DNA of 64,000 bases from Tanytarsus gracilentus (Eukaryota > Arthropoda > Insecta > Diptera > Chironomidae): contig JAXRKN010000032.1 of the NCBI GenBank assembly GCA_038502055.1, positions 1,488,001-1,552,000 on the forward strand. The letters run 5' to 3'. The position numbers were made by a program, and so were the translations under genes. The notes under the pieces were generated by a model. That model searched no databases, was not told the origin of the DNA, and worked only from the letters and a program-made list of their open reading frames with translations. Shown in pieces: positions 52,880 through 63,945 of this stretch. Position 1 is the first letter of the stretch. Every line of letters begins with the position of its first letter.

Positions 52880-53542
52880 ATGAAAACAATCATTTCAATA
52901 TTGATTATATTTGAAAATTTATTTTTGACACGCTGTAAAGTTTCAGTAGTGTTTTATGAGGGTAAGAAGTAATCTTTAATTTAATTAAATTATTTAATCA
53001 TTTTAATTAACTTTTTAAATAAAAAATTTAGGGGTCAAAGATTGCACAAAAGAAATCAACGCTGAGGGTGGAATATTCAATTTTTCTAACTTTAAGTTGG
53101 TCTCAACAGATGATACACACACTTACATAAATGGGTCAGCGATATTTTTAGTTGATATAATCAGACCATGGAAAGGCCACGTTTATCTTGAAAAATATAT
53201 TCGAGGAGAATGGGTAATTGATGTTTTGAACAGAAAAGAAGAGGACATGTGCGCTAAACTCAAAAACCCTATCGAACCTCTTTATTATTACACCTATAAC
53301 CAACAAGGATGTCCAATCAAATCAGGAGTAAGAAAAACCTCGACATTAATTGAATAATTTTTTAAATTTTTTATTAGGCATCGTGGAACTATAACATGAC
53401 TTTACTGACTGTTCCTCGCGTTATTCCAGCGTCTTTTCGTGGACAGTGGCGTATAACGATAATCTTTGAGGCAAATAAAAATGAAAAAACTATAAAACAG
53501 TGCATGAGAGTTCGGTATGACATTTTCGAATACAGTGATTGA
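52880..53542 (+). CDS. small secreted protein, CheA/DUF1091-like (lipid-binding or chemosensory family)
   Basis: Three exons, 52880-52961, 53032-53327 and 53378-53542, join in phase to a 180-aa protein ending EYSD. The introns are 70 and 50 bp with ordinary GTAAGA/AG borders. A hydrophobic N-terminus (MKTIISILIIFENLFL) suggests a signal peptide. The body has the layout of insect CheA and DUF1091 proteins: INGSAIFLVD then PW, a central DMC, NQQGCPIKSG, then P-x(4)-RGQWRI and a late QC. CheA proteins are small secreted dipteran proteins linked to taste and pheromone sensing and related to lipid-carrying folds (family knowledge). The family call is from pattern recognition only; secretion and exon structure are firmer than function. 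Confidence 0.72.
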
Positions 53543-53592
53543 GAAAAAGTTCTTCTCTTTGGTTCCGGAAGTTTTTGTAAAAGAATTTAAAA

Positions 53593-53598
53593 AATAAA
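53593..53598 (+). terminator. poly(A) signal AATAAA of the CheA-like gene
   Basis: AATAAA on the plus strand 50 bp after the TGA stop, an ordinary distance for a short 3' UTR. Confidence 0.5.
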
Positions 53599-54125
53599 AT
53601 ATCGAACCTAAAACAAAACACAATCCATGGAATTTTCCTAAAAAAATTTTATGAGTCTCAGCATCAACACATCTTCCCATAAAACTATTCGCAAGTCACA
53701 GTGACAAAATTTTATTTCGAAGATTTCTTTCGTCTTGAATTAAAAACGGAATATTTTTGCGGCTAAAATTTAGCAAGTTTTAATCAGAGCGTTAAAATTC
53801 AACACAGGTTTATCTGCATAAAAAATTTAGATTCTTTTTTCTGTTTAATCAAGACAAATATTGTTAAATTCCCAAAATGATTTTTTTTCGCTGAACAGAG
53901 TCAAAAACAAGAAGAAGCCAATGAGACAAACACGTGAAAAAGAACTTAAATAGCCGAGTATGTGACGCATCTTTTTCAAGACTACCTCAATACATTTTTT
54001 ATGGCCAATTTAACTTTTGATGATGGCTCTTGATACACACCCTAAACAAGAGTCTTGCTTCAAATTTCATAAGAGTGTGTATTGATTACACTCAAGAATA
54101 TCTCTGAAAAAGATGAACAAAATAT

Positions 54126-54682
54126 TATAGCTCCGCTATATATTAATTTTGGATTTTTCCAAAACCTGTTTTCGGCCCCTAGTGCCAAGACATTACATTG
54201 TTCAATATCAAAACATATACTCAAATGATAGGCCTTGTCAATCCCTACAAACTGGCGAAAACAGATTTGAAATCGGTTGCTCCTACGAGGCGTTAGAGCC
54301 ATTTAAGTCATCTTACTTTCTTACTTTCTCACTTTCTCACTTTCTTACTTTCTCACTTTCTCACGATCTTAGTGAACGCCATATCTCAAGAACGGCTGGT
54401 CGGATTTGACTCGGGTTTGTGGCTAAAGATCGGGTTTTGGCTCTAGTTGTGCAAGAAGTATTTAGTTTTGAGGTACGACCCTCCAAGGACCGTCCCTGAG
54501 TGCAAAAATGTCCTTTTTCATACAAATTTCCTGTTATATGGCTTCATGTATGTCGTTGAACTCGTTTTTGCATCAGAAATCGATTGACACTGACGATTTT
54601 TGAGGAATGTCCATCATGGCCGGCCAGGAGTGCTACTAATGCCCATTGCAACGGAGTAGGGTACTAATCTATGCGGAGCTAT
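54126..54682. mobile_element. putative non-autonomous repeat element bounded by an inverted ATAGCTCCGC
   Basis: ATAGCTCCGC at the left end recurs inverted as GCGGAGCTAT at the right end, with weaker similarity for about 12 bp further in. The interior is richer in GC than its surroundings, encodes no protein, and includes an 8-bp tandem array. I could not find a clear target duplication, so class and exact ends are uncertain. Confidence 0.45.
54312..54364. repeat. 8-bp tandem repeat, unit CTYACTTT
   Basis: About 6.5 copies of an 8-bp unit alternating between CTTACTTT and CTCACTTT. It is a strand-asymmetric pyrimidine-rich microsatellite inside the putative repeat element. Confidence 0.9.
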
Positions 54683-54743
54683 TGGAAATGGCAACGCCGT
54701 TTGCAGACCCATCTTGTTTTGCTTTCAATTTGTCGTGTCATAT

Positions 54744-54749
54744 TTTATT
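54744..54749 (-). terminator. poly(A) signal AATAAA of the carboxylesterase
   Basis: AATAAA on the minus strand 59 bp after the final TAA at 54808-54810. Its retention fits a gene that is, or recently was, expressed. Confidence 0.45.
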
Positions 54750-54807
54750 AGCTTATTATTGTTGTTTAAAATTGTGGAATTTAAAATGACTTGCACAAAA
54801 AAACATT

Positions 54808-56552
54808 TTAGAATCTTCTGAATCGGCGATCAAAATTGAACCAAATGTCCATACGTTCACTAATTACACGATTTCCAACTGACAATGGAAGCCGCATGTC
54901 CATAAATGGCGCATTTGTGTTATAAATTGGCCAATTTACATTTATGAGTCCACCTATTGAAGGAGTTGGATTGCTGTAACGGAAGAAATTGCTCCAAAGC
55001 TGTACAAATGTTTTTTGCATTGTATGTGCGGGATCATTTGGATCAACAGCAACGGGGAAGGGATCAATTCTAAGCAAATAAAAAGCATCATCACCATGCA
55101 TTGCTTCTGGAAATTGTTGCAAACCCCAAGAGATTTGTGCCACACTTTTTGCGCCTGAAAAACTAAATCTAAAGTTGTAAACTGATTGATGTGTCCAATG
55201 CAAGCGAGCCGCTTTTTCGCAACCAAAAATGAACTCTCTATCTGACACGTACTGTGTCCAACCCCAGAAGTGATCTGTCGTTAATTGAGTTGCTCCACCA
55301 AAATAGAGATTTCTAAATGATGTAAAGACTTCTTGAGCTTGCGGTGAATTTGGCGTTAAATTCCATTCGACGGGAAGCAGCAAGTTTGGATCTTAATTGA
55401 AACGATCGAGTGTTGTGGAGTCACCAAACACATCAACTACTGAGTAAAGACTCTCCATAGAGTTAAATCCAATCATAAACGGAACTCTATTAATGTTGCC
55501 AGTAGCAATTAAATTTTCAATTGAATCAGTGAAGATTCGAGTTTCGAGAGTGTCAGCGGGATCGATCGATGGAACAAATAGCATTTCCTCAAACAACCTT
55601 GGCAATCTTACGCCTTGCTCTTCAGTAACTCTAACTAATGTTTCAGCTGGTAATGTGCGCAGTTGATCAACGAGATTTTGTGGTGACGTCACGGTGAGTT
55701 GAAGTTTATTGATGAGAAATTCAATTGATTTCTGTGGATTTGATGAATACGCATATGCATTGAAAAGAGATCCGGAGTGTGAAAGTGCCTTATTGAAGAG
55801 CCCTTGAGCAGCGCGTGAAACAACAAGTGAGTGAACCTGTAATGAAAAAATAAAAAATTTCTTATCTCAAAAATAAATAAAATTTTACTCACAGCAACGG
55901 CACCTCCACTTATTCCCATAATTCCAACATTATTGGGATCACCACCGAATGCCTCGATGTTATTTCTAACCCATTGTAAGACCATAATCATGTCTTTGAT
56001 TGCATAATTACCAGGCGAGCTTCGATCTCCAGTGTTGAGGAAGCCGAGAATGCTCAATCGGTAATTCGGAGCAACATAAATGATTCCATGTTCATTAATG
56101 TAGTCAGGTCTAAACGGATGAATTTCACCAGCACCCGCTTGTAAACCACCGCCATGAAAGTTCACAATGACGGGCTTAAAAATTCCACGATCTTTTGGTG
56201 TCGCAATATTGACAAAAAGACAGTCTTCATTTCCTTCATATAATGTTGGATTGAACATATCCATTTGTGGGCATCTCGAACCGTGTTGATCGGCTTGAAA
56301 AACTTGCGTCCAAGGAGTTGGTGGAATTGCTTGTCGAAATCTTAAATTACCAACGGGCGGTGCCGCATATCTTATTCCCTTATATGAGTAAACGCTGTTT
56401 ACGCCATCATAAATTTCTTCTCTACCCTGAATGGGTCCATATTGAGTTTGTATAATTGGACCGGGAAGGCTGATGATGTTTGAAGAATTAAAATTTCCAG
56501 CTGAATAATTTACAGCAGCTAATAAAGTCACGACCAAAGTAAATGAAATCAT
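54808..56552 (-). pseudogene. secreted carboxylesterase interrupted by one in-frame TAA (codon 368)
   Basis: Two exons, 55893-56552 and 54808-55836 (56-bp intron, GCT|GTGAGT and ATTACAG|GTTCAC), give 562 sense or stop positions of a type B carboxylesterase (alpha/beta hydrolase). The signal peptide is MISFTLVVTLLAAVNYSAG. Family motifs: GIRYAAPPVG, EDCLFVNI, oxyanion-hole NFHGGG, nucleophile elbow GISGGA (usually GESAGG), acid residue in GFNSMESLY, and catalytic His in AMHGDDAFY. The frame runs unbroken except for TAA at 55393-55395, which falls inside the well-conserved RFN-x-DPNLLLPVEWNL stretch. Translation stopping there would lose the catalytic His and give an inactive 367-aa protein. 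Alternatives are stop readthrough, RNA editing, a null allele in the sequenced strain, or an assembly error. Everything else looks intact, so the lesion must be recent or tolerated. Confidence 0.85.
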
Positions 56553-56588
56553 TTTGGAAACTGAAATATAAATTGATAATTTTCGATT

Positions 56589-56596
56589 ATTTTATA
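56589..56596 (-). promoter_or_regulatory. TATA-like box of the carboxylesterase
   Basis: TATAAAAT on the minus strand, with TCAGTT about 34 bp downstream just before the ATG at 56552. If used, the 5' UTR would be only about 10 nt. A TCAATT further upstream is the alternative initiator. Confidence 0.35.
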
Positions 56597-56619
56597 TCTC
56601 AATTTTTTAGTGTGTGTTA

Positions 56620-56692
56620 AGATAAGTTTTAATCAATTTTGCGATTAAAAGTTTGATATTTTTTTCAATCTCCATATTTGGTAATCTTATCT
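56620..56692. promoter_or_regulatory. two GATA-factor motifs upstream of the carboxylesterase
   Basis: AGATAAG at 56620-56626 (plus strand) and its reverse complement CTTATCT at 56686-56692 flank the proximal promoter. WGATAR sites drive gut and fat-body genes in flies (known). A digestive or detoxifying role for this secreted esterase would fit, but that is inference. Confidence 0.4.
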
Positions 56693-56699
56693 CAACGTA

Positions 56700-59600
56700 T
56701 TTTTCAAGCAAGCTCACCAACACAAATGAAGGGAGAAAAAATTATCAACCCTCAAATTTGCGAGCACATGTTCGACTTCCAGTGCACATTCCAACACACC
56801 CTCAACTGGAAAGTCATTGTTCAAGTTGTTGAGCTTATGTGGAAATATCGATTCAGTCCCATCGAAATGAAATTCCCTTCTGCTCTGATTCGTTCGTATT
56901 GGAAAGCACTCACAATGGACGATGTGTATGCGGTATCCAAGGGTGTCTTCGGTTGAACGTGGAGAAATTGTGAGAGACTTTCCCCGCGCAACACTCAGAC
57001 ACTGGAAATTTGTCGGAAAAATCGTTGGAGCAGGAATTTTTCCTTCGCTTTTCCACACACGCCTCACAAGCAAGCTCTCATCCAGTTTTGTTTCACATTA
57101 GAAAGCGGTTGAGTTTTCGTCTAGTCGTACATAAAGTTCTTATAATTTTCCTTGTTAATTTCTTGTAATCTTGGTGCAAGTTCATTCTGCCAAGTGGTCA
57201 CATCAATATAAATTTCTCACAATTTTTCTCTATCTCGCGATCGAGTCAGAAATTCAACAATTTGGAGGAAAAAAGAGAAGTGAAGTGAATTTTCCATTTG
57301 CAGCCATTGCAAATGAGATGAGAAAAGTGATTTCTTGATGATTTTACGGCTAGTTTAAAATCTCATGCATTCACGCTATTAAAAAATTTGTAAAAGAAAA
57401 ATTCATTGTTAAGTGAAATTTTGAGTGACTTTCAGTTTTCACATTTTAAGTTCTCCTCACGGATCCGCACAAATCAAAGTGAAAAAAGTTACGCATAAAA
57501 GTACAATTTTAACTTAAAGAATCTTCCAAAAAAAGTTGCATTAGCGCCTGCATAAGCTCTCGTAAAAATCCCGTAAGTAAATTTTCTTTCTTCTTTTTTT
57601 TCGCAACCCCACCCTCAACTTGCAGAGAGAGGAAAAAAATATCTAGAGAAAAATATTTCCATTAATGGTGTGTTTACAGATGTGTCTAATGAATGAGGTC
57701 AAAATGTGAGCTCAAACTATGCCGAATCCTTTCACGGAAGCAACAAAGTTGTTTTAGCGTAGAATAACGTTAACCTGCACAATTATTTATTACCTCATTC
57801 ATGTCATGACATTCCTGATGAAAATATAGGCAGAAAGAAAAAGTTTTGTTAGGGTACCGGGAAAATGAGAGGACTCTCTCGCAAAACTGTCGATTTTCTC
57901 TCTCGGCACTCTCATGAACAGAAAAAAAACTTTCTCCATGAAACGATACAAAAGGATTTTATTAAATTATGTGGGTGTTAGGAGCGCATTTCAATTATTT
58001 TAAAACTATACATTGAAAATTATATTTTTAAATAAAATTATAATTTTTTCTATCAGACAGACATTTGAAAATTTATTACCTCATTTTTTCTATATCACAC
58101 CCTGAAAATCATCGAATTGCTGAAAAACGGTGGTTGTGGAAAGAAAGAAACATTCGAGGAATAATATAAGAAATTTCCATTGATTTTGAATGCATACAAA
58201 CTCATACACGACTCTCATGTTTACGGTCTTTCTATTACCATTAAAATTAAGCAACCCCTCATCATTATCGCATTTTGTGGCTGTTTACGTTTTCATTCAA
58301 TTCAACATTTTTTATGTGAAAGTTGTATAGATTTTCGATTTCGGGAGGATAAAATAAATGATATAATGATATTCCGGGATACCGCGCGGGTTGCTTCCGC
58401 TATAAGCAAATATAAAAATTGGAAAAGTAGAGCCGCACAATAAGCATGCAATTTCTCCCAATTTTTCCTTGCTCTATGTTTTGTTTCACGTTCCGGTATT
58501 TTTAGTATTACATGTTGAACTTTTAACATGAGTTTTCATAAGGAAGAAAAATTTAGTAAGAGAAAGGGTGGAGAATGTTGATGGATTAGATTAGGGTTAA
58601 AAGTTATTACCATTTGTAACTTTCTATTTCGGCCTTTTATAGATGAGAAATTTTGTATGTTGGAATGATGTGGAAAATTGTACATTTATGGAATAAGTTA
58701 TTTATTTAAATTAAAGCCGAAATTCATCTAAAAAATTAATCAATGGATTTGTTTTAAACCGTTATGCAACATGAACGTGATTTTTGGATATTTTACTTTT
58801 TAAATCTTAAAAAAATGTTAGATTTTATTAATTTTTATTTAAAACTGTATTTTATTCACTAGTAACACAATCTTCTTATTAATGCTTTTCTGATTGTTGC
58901 AGGCATCGATTAAATTTCACTTCTTAGCAACAAAATTTTTTTAATGTATTAAAAGAAAACATTTACTTGTAATTTATGTATCGAAGGAGTTAAATATATC
59001 AATTAGAAATGTTAATTTTCTCCCTATATCAAACATTAGAAACTACCCAACAAGCAAGACAATTATTTATGGCCGCAACATGCAAGCTGGAATTTTATAG
59101 ACAAAGAGCAACAAATATTTCTCATTAAAATTTTTTACCCAAAAACGTTGAGTTTTAAAAAACCGAGGTTCTAACCCTTGCATATCCTTAAGCATTTTAA
59201 GCGTTCATATATTCATGACTCGCGTGTTCATCTCATACCCTTGCATTGTGGTTTGAGCCCAGTTCTACTACCCTCGAAAAAATGTCTAGTGTCGTGTTCA
59301 TACACATTATTGCTACTCGCTTTAGCCTCTCTCACTCTTCGTACTCAATAATATATTTTTTTAATCACTTACCTTAAATCTCTTCACCTCACAATATAAC
59401 GATGTGATGGGGTCGCATATATTCGTGCGTCGTTCACTAACTGCCCTTGATGGCTCGCATTGGTTATGATAATATTTCTATCGACTCGACTTGATGTTAT
59501 AAACAAAAGAAAATTAAAGGTTTCATAAATAAATAAAAGTTTGTTATCACGATAAGCTTTAATTATTTTTATAACATCAGAAAAAGTAGAAAATCAATCA

Positions 59601-60068
59601 GCGTTCTCGTTTTAGTCATCAATTCAAATCGTTAAAATCAATTGAAGCACTCTCCACTGTCATTCGTAATGACTGTGATGAATATCGATATGAAAATGTA
59701 TGTGCGCGCTGCTAAAATGTTGAGATAAGTACAGACACAGAGAAATGGCATCATTGAGTCAATATTAGAGAGACAGACAAAGTACTTGCGGTATTTCTGC
59801 CTTGATTTTTCTCTCTTCTCTTTACGATTTGCATAAATAATGAAGCAGTTATGAGTGAAATGAAATCTGTACGATTGCTACGAACGACCATCCCACCCAT
59901 GAAAATTATTGTAAAAATCACATGATATAAATATAGAACGACTTCCAGTGCTTTCTCTCTCTCGCGATTTCCAGTTTCCCTGCAAAAAGTACAATTGGAG
60001 AAATTTGTGAAGGATCGGAACAAAATATCTAAAATTTTATTGCCCATCTCTTAAAAAACATTCCAGCT
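56700..60068. other. intergenic region between the carboxylesterase and the inverted-repeat element
   Basis: 3.4 kb. Overlapping antisense frames of 92 and 119 codons at 56678-57073 occupy a slightly GC-richer patch but match nothing I know in any frame. The rest is AT-rich. No tRNA, exon or terminal repeat is recognised. Confidence 0.5.
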
Positions 60069-60945
60069 CACATTGGGGTGAAAATATTGAAAAATAACGA
60101 CAAAAATCAAATTTCGAAAGTGAGACTTGCAATGATATGATCCATTAAAATAATTCTTTGACACTTGCTCTATTAGGTTCCACTCTTATTTTTTCCTTAA
60201 AAGAGTAAGAAAGCATCCAAACTAAGCTGCAAAGTTGAACCCGATTGAGGTTGCAAAAAATAACCTTTTTCTATTTCTTTTTATTTTAATAACTTTTTGT
60301 CTAATGAAGTCAAACTGAGAGTTAAATTTTGCAGTAAAGTAACAAAATTTTTCAAATAAATTTTAAGAATTGACATTTCAATGCAGGTAGTGCCTCTAAA
60401 TCGTGTTCAAAAAATGCACAATCGCGCATCTACTAAAAGTACTCTACAGTTAGTAGAACCAAATAGAACCATTATGTAAGACCAGATCCTCGTAAAGAAG
60501 ATACATGCCAACAAGAATAGTACTGGTTATGCCCGCCCCTTCGCGCCCCTAAGAGGGTTATTTTCAGTTTGAAAATTACTGATTTTGTATGGGAATACAA
60601 GAAAATTAGTTTTGATCAAAAGTAATCTTTGATTTTTACAGAAATAAAAAAACCTTAATGGTCAATGGCGTGATCGTATCCATTGTAAAAATATTGTTTG
60701 AATCATTTATGTGTGCCTTGTGCTTAAACTAGACCTCTGGTTGCATGAAAACTTATTTTAAGTGGTTTAAAAATGAAATTAAGCATGATGCAAAAATGTA
60801 GTCAAAGATGAGCAGAGGACGGACTTTAGCGATATTTTTTGTAGCCTAACAAGAATATAATGATTTTTAAAGGTTTTTAACGTCAAATGAAGTCAGTTTA
60901 ACAGTTTTGTCGTTTTTTGAAGTACTTTCACCCCAATGTGCAGCT
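60064..60945. mobile_element. 872-bp non-autonomous DNA transposon with CACATTG termini (Transib-like)
   Basis: The element at 60069-60940 starts CACATTGGGGTGAAA and ends with the exact inverse TTTCACCCCAATGTG. The inverted repeat continues imperfectly to about 40 bp, including AACGACAAAA on the left and its inverse on the right. The 5-bp direct repeat CAGCT flanks it at 60064-60068 and 60941-60945. A 5-bp duplication with CAC-x-x-TG heptamer termini is the pattern of Transib elements (known), but hAT members with 5-bp duplications cannot be excluded. No transposase is encoded. Confidence 0.7.
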
Positions 60946-61468
60946 TCAATTCCATCTTTATTGCATTCCATCGCGTAATAGTAAAAATAGCAGAAGAATA
61001 AAATTTTCCACCTCCACACCTCTCACACTCAGTCTCGACACCATTCATTAGCATTTTTGGCGAGAGGGTGGAAATTTTATGTGTACGGCCGGACATCATC
61101 ATCGTTGTGAACAATGAAATTTTTTTATTTACGATTAGATGAAGAATCGCCGGTCCGGAAATTATGGAAATTTGATACGAGCTTTCTTTTATGGATCTTT
61201 TGGGTTTGCGAAAAAAATAAATTCGATGGTGGAATTTTTTATCTGAATTTAAATAATTTAAAAAAATTATGTCAAGTTTAAATAAATTTGGTTGAAAATG
61301 TTTTGTTAAGATGCACTTTACGAAAATGAGTGGCACTTCATCTGTGTATGGAGGAAAAATTATATACATGCCGCTTGCGAAGACTGGAGAAACCTTTCTC
61401 TCAATTCACTCGCTCTCACTCAATATTCCATTCACTTTTCACTCTTCCGTTTTCCTCCCTTTTCAAAA

Positions 61469-61494
61469 TATAAAACAAAACCCCCAGTTCAGTT
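61469..61494 (+). promoter_or_regulatory. candidate core promoter of the ELAV-family gene
   Basis: TATAAAA at 61469-61475 is followed by a perfect initiator TCAGTT at 61489-61494 (A at 61491). The spacing of 22 bp from TATA to A+1 is shorter than the usual 30, so the initiator may act with a different element. It lies 1.37 kb upstream of the ATG. Confidence 0.35.
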
Positions 61495-62856
61495 GAGTTT
61501 GAAAGTTCATTCGGAAAAGTGTGTTGTTTTGTTCCATTTGTTTCAGCCGCATTGTGTCTCAATTTTATAATTTTTCACTCAATTAGTTCCGTGCATTAAG
61601 AACTCTTTTTTTTTGAATTGTTGATTGAAAAAAAGAAGTCAAGTGCTGAATTGAAGAAAAACCACTCGATTGATAGAAGAAGAAAAATATTGCTGAATGT
61701 GAAAAACTAGGTGTGTTCATCGTCGTGAGTTCTATTTTCAACTTCCGTGTCAATTCAAAATCCTCCTTTTTGGTTCTTTTAAAGCTCGAGCTTTTTTATT
61801 TTACGAAGTAGCAATTAGAAATAGGTGTGAGTGAAGTTTAATGATTTTTTTTATGTAGCGACCACCATAAAAGGTTAAAAAGTTTATAATTTGCGATGGA
61901 AGGTCAGCTAGTAGTCGGAAAGTCTGCATGCACTCACATTGATTAACTTTTCGAATCATCATGGATTGAATATGTCTGCGCAATAAAAGGCAATTGTGTT
62001 GTTGTGATTTTTCGAAAAATTTAGCATGGGGTGATTTTGAAAAATTCCATTGAGATGAATTAAAAATAATTATAAAATTTTCTCACGTCAAATTTTGATT
62101 CAGAAACCACCAAACGTTCTACTTTCGAGCTTTTCGTTATTATTCAGTATATAAATAAAGTTTGTTCAGCCAAAAATCTCATTTTATTTCTGCCAACTCG
62201 CCGCGTTTAGGTAAATAATAATAATCCAAAAATAACATGCAAAGTTAACTCCCACATCAACTGGGTTGGGAGAAATTAAGGGGGATGAGAAATTGAATTA
62301 TGCTTCATGTATCAACTTTTCTCTTCCAAGAATATTTTCCTCATGTTCAATATCTCGGAGCAAGATCTCTCACTCTTGATGAGAATGCATTTGAATAATT
62401 TAAATATTTCGAATGCTTCAGATGAGAATGTTGAAACGTGAGAAGATTTTTCTCTGCTGCATTTTTTAGATCGATTTTTCGAGGCCAAAAGCACATTTCC
62501 CTCGGTGCATCGTTAAGTTCGCTGCAATTTTCATCTTTCTCTCGTGATATTCAAGCATAAAAAATTTTTCTACCATCATGATATTAATCGATAATTTACT
62601 TTTATTCTAGTAATGCACTAAAATTTTATTACATTTATTTATTTCTAGATAATACCAATAATAATATTCCACGCGACCTGTGCTTTCGATAAATAAATCA
62701 TTCATAAAAAATTATTACAATTGGCTCAACACATACCTGAGATTTATACATCGCGTCACAGAAGGAGACAATCAGCAGCATCTTAAACTTAATAGAGCTC
62801 TAAGAGAGACCAAAAATCGCGTTTGAATCCATCCAAAAAAAAAAGAAGAAGAGAAA
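61495..62856 (+). other. probable 5' UTR region of the ELAV-family gene, with a candidate intron
   Basis: AT-rich leader between the candidate promoter and the ATG at 62857. A donor-like GTGAGT at 61725 and a good acceptor, TTATTTATTTCTAG, ending at 62648 could remove about 924 bp. Without transcripts this is only a suggestion. No other gene is seen. Confidence 0.35.
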
Positions 62857-63945
62857 ATGATTTCTAACGGCTTAGATTCAGTGAGTCAGAATGGCCGATC
62901 TGGCTCGATTGGCTCCGATGGGAATGAAGTGAGCAAGACAAACTTAATCGTAAACTATTTGCCACAAACGATGTCCCAGGAGGAGGTTAAGGCGTTGTTC
63001 GGAAGCATCGGCGAAGTTGAATCGTGCAAACTGATTCGTGACAAGGTCACAGGACAATCTTTGGGCTATGGCTTTGTCAACTACAATCGTGCTGAGGATG
63101 CTGATAAGGCAATTCATACATTCAATGGGCTTCGGCTACAAAATAAGACGATCAAAGTCTCTTTCGCTCGACCCAGCTCAGATGCCATAAAAGGAGCAAA
63201 TTTGTACGTTTCCGGACTGCCCAAAAACATGACACAACCCGATCTCGAATCGCTCTTCAGACCGTTCGGACAGATTATAACATCACGTATCTTATGTGAT
63301 AATATTACTGGTAAGAAAATTCAATTACATCAAATTGACATGTGCTTTCTTATTTTATTCGTAATCTCGTGAAAGTTTACTTTTTATGTTACCTAAAGAA
63401 TATTTAAAAAAAAAATCATTTGAAAGCTCATTAAATATGTTTAAAACGCAATGAATTTGTTACTAGGCCTATCCAAAGGTGTTGGCTTTATACGCTTTGA
63501 TCAACGAACGGAAGCAGAACGTGCCATTCAGTCACTAAATGGAACAACTCCAAAGCAATGCACGGAGCCGATAACTGTAAAGTTTGCAAACAATCCAAGC
63601 AATAATATCAATAAGGCAATCCCACCACTGGCAGCCTATTTGGCTCCTGCTGCAGCCGCCAATCTTCGACGCTTCCCTACCGGTCCAATTCATCATATTG
63701 GTGGACGCTTTAGATATTCGCCCCTCACCGGAGACTTAAGCAGTACTGTCCTATCTGCCAATGCCATTAACGGATCAGGTATGAGCGAATGTGAGCGAAT
63801 TTTAGATTGTTCAAAAATTTATTCATGCTAATTATTCGCCACCGTTGTAGGTTGGTGTATTTTTGTCTACAATCTCGCACCCGAGACAGAAGAAAATGTC
63901 CTGTGGCAACTCTTTGGACCTTTTGGCGCAGTGCAAGCTGTCAAG
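62857..63945 (+). CDS. ELAV/Hu-family neuronal RNA-binding protein (fne/Rbp9-like), 5' part
   Basis: Binds AU-rich RNA and controls splicing, 3' end choice and stability of neuronal mRNAs (family knowledge). Exons in the window are 62857-63310, 63467-63778 and 63851-63945, all in phase; the rest lies past the right edge. After a Ser/Gly/Asn-rich N-terminus, RRM1 (about residues 28-105) shows LIVNYLPQ (RNP2) and LGYGFVNY (RNP1). RRM2 follows directly, with LYVSGLP and KGVGFIRF. A hinge with APAAAA and RYSPLTGDL precedes RRM3, which starts WCIFVYNLAPETEENVLW. The hinge and short N-terminus look more like fne or Rbp9 than elav itself, but I cannot choose between them. The split inside RRM2 (after NITG) is a conserved ELAV intron site. 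Confidence 0.93.

Noticed and set aside
53402..53680. 92-codon minus-strand frame over the last exon of the CheA-like gene
   Set aside because: Antisense shadow; the plus-strand three-exon model gives a complete, in-phase secreted protein.
55360..55420. A 33-nt mini-intron that would remove the esterase stop (GTGACT ... TTAAG)
   Set aside because: Although it would keep the frame, 33 nt is below workable intron size and it would delete residues normally conserved in the family.
58302..58529. Overlapping short frames around 58.2-58.5 kb
   Set aside because: Under 90 codons, unrecognised, no splice or promoter support.
59220..59290. Sequence resembling a tRNA B-box (GTTTGAGCCC region)
   Set aside because: No matching A-box or cloverleaf stems on either strand.
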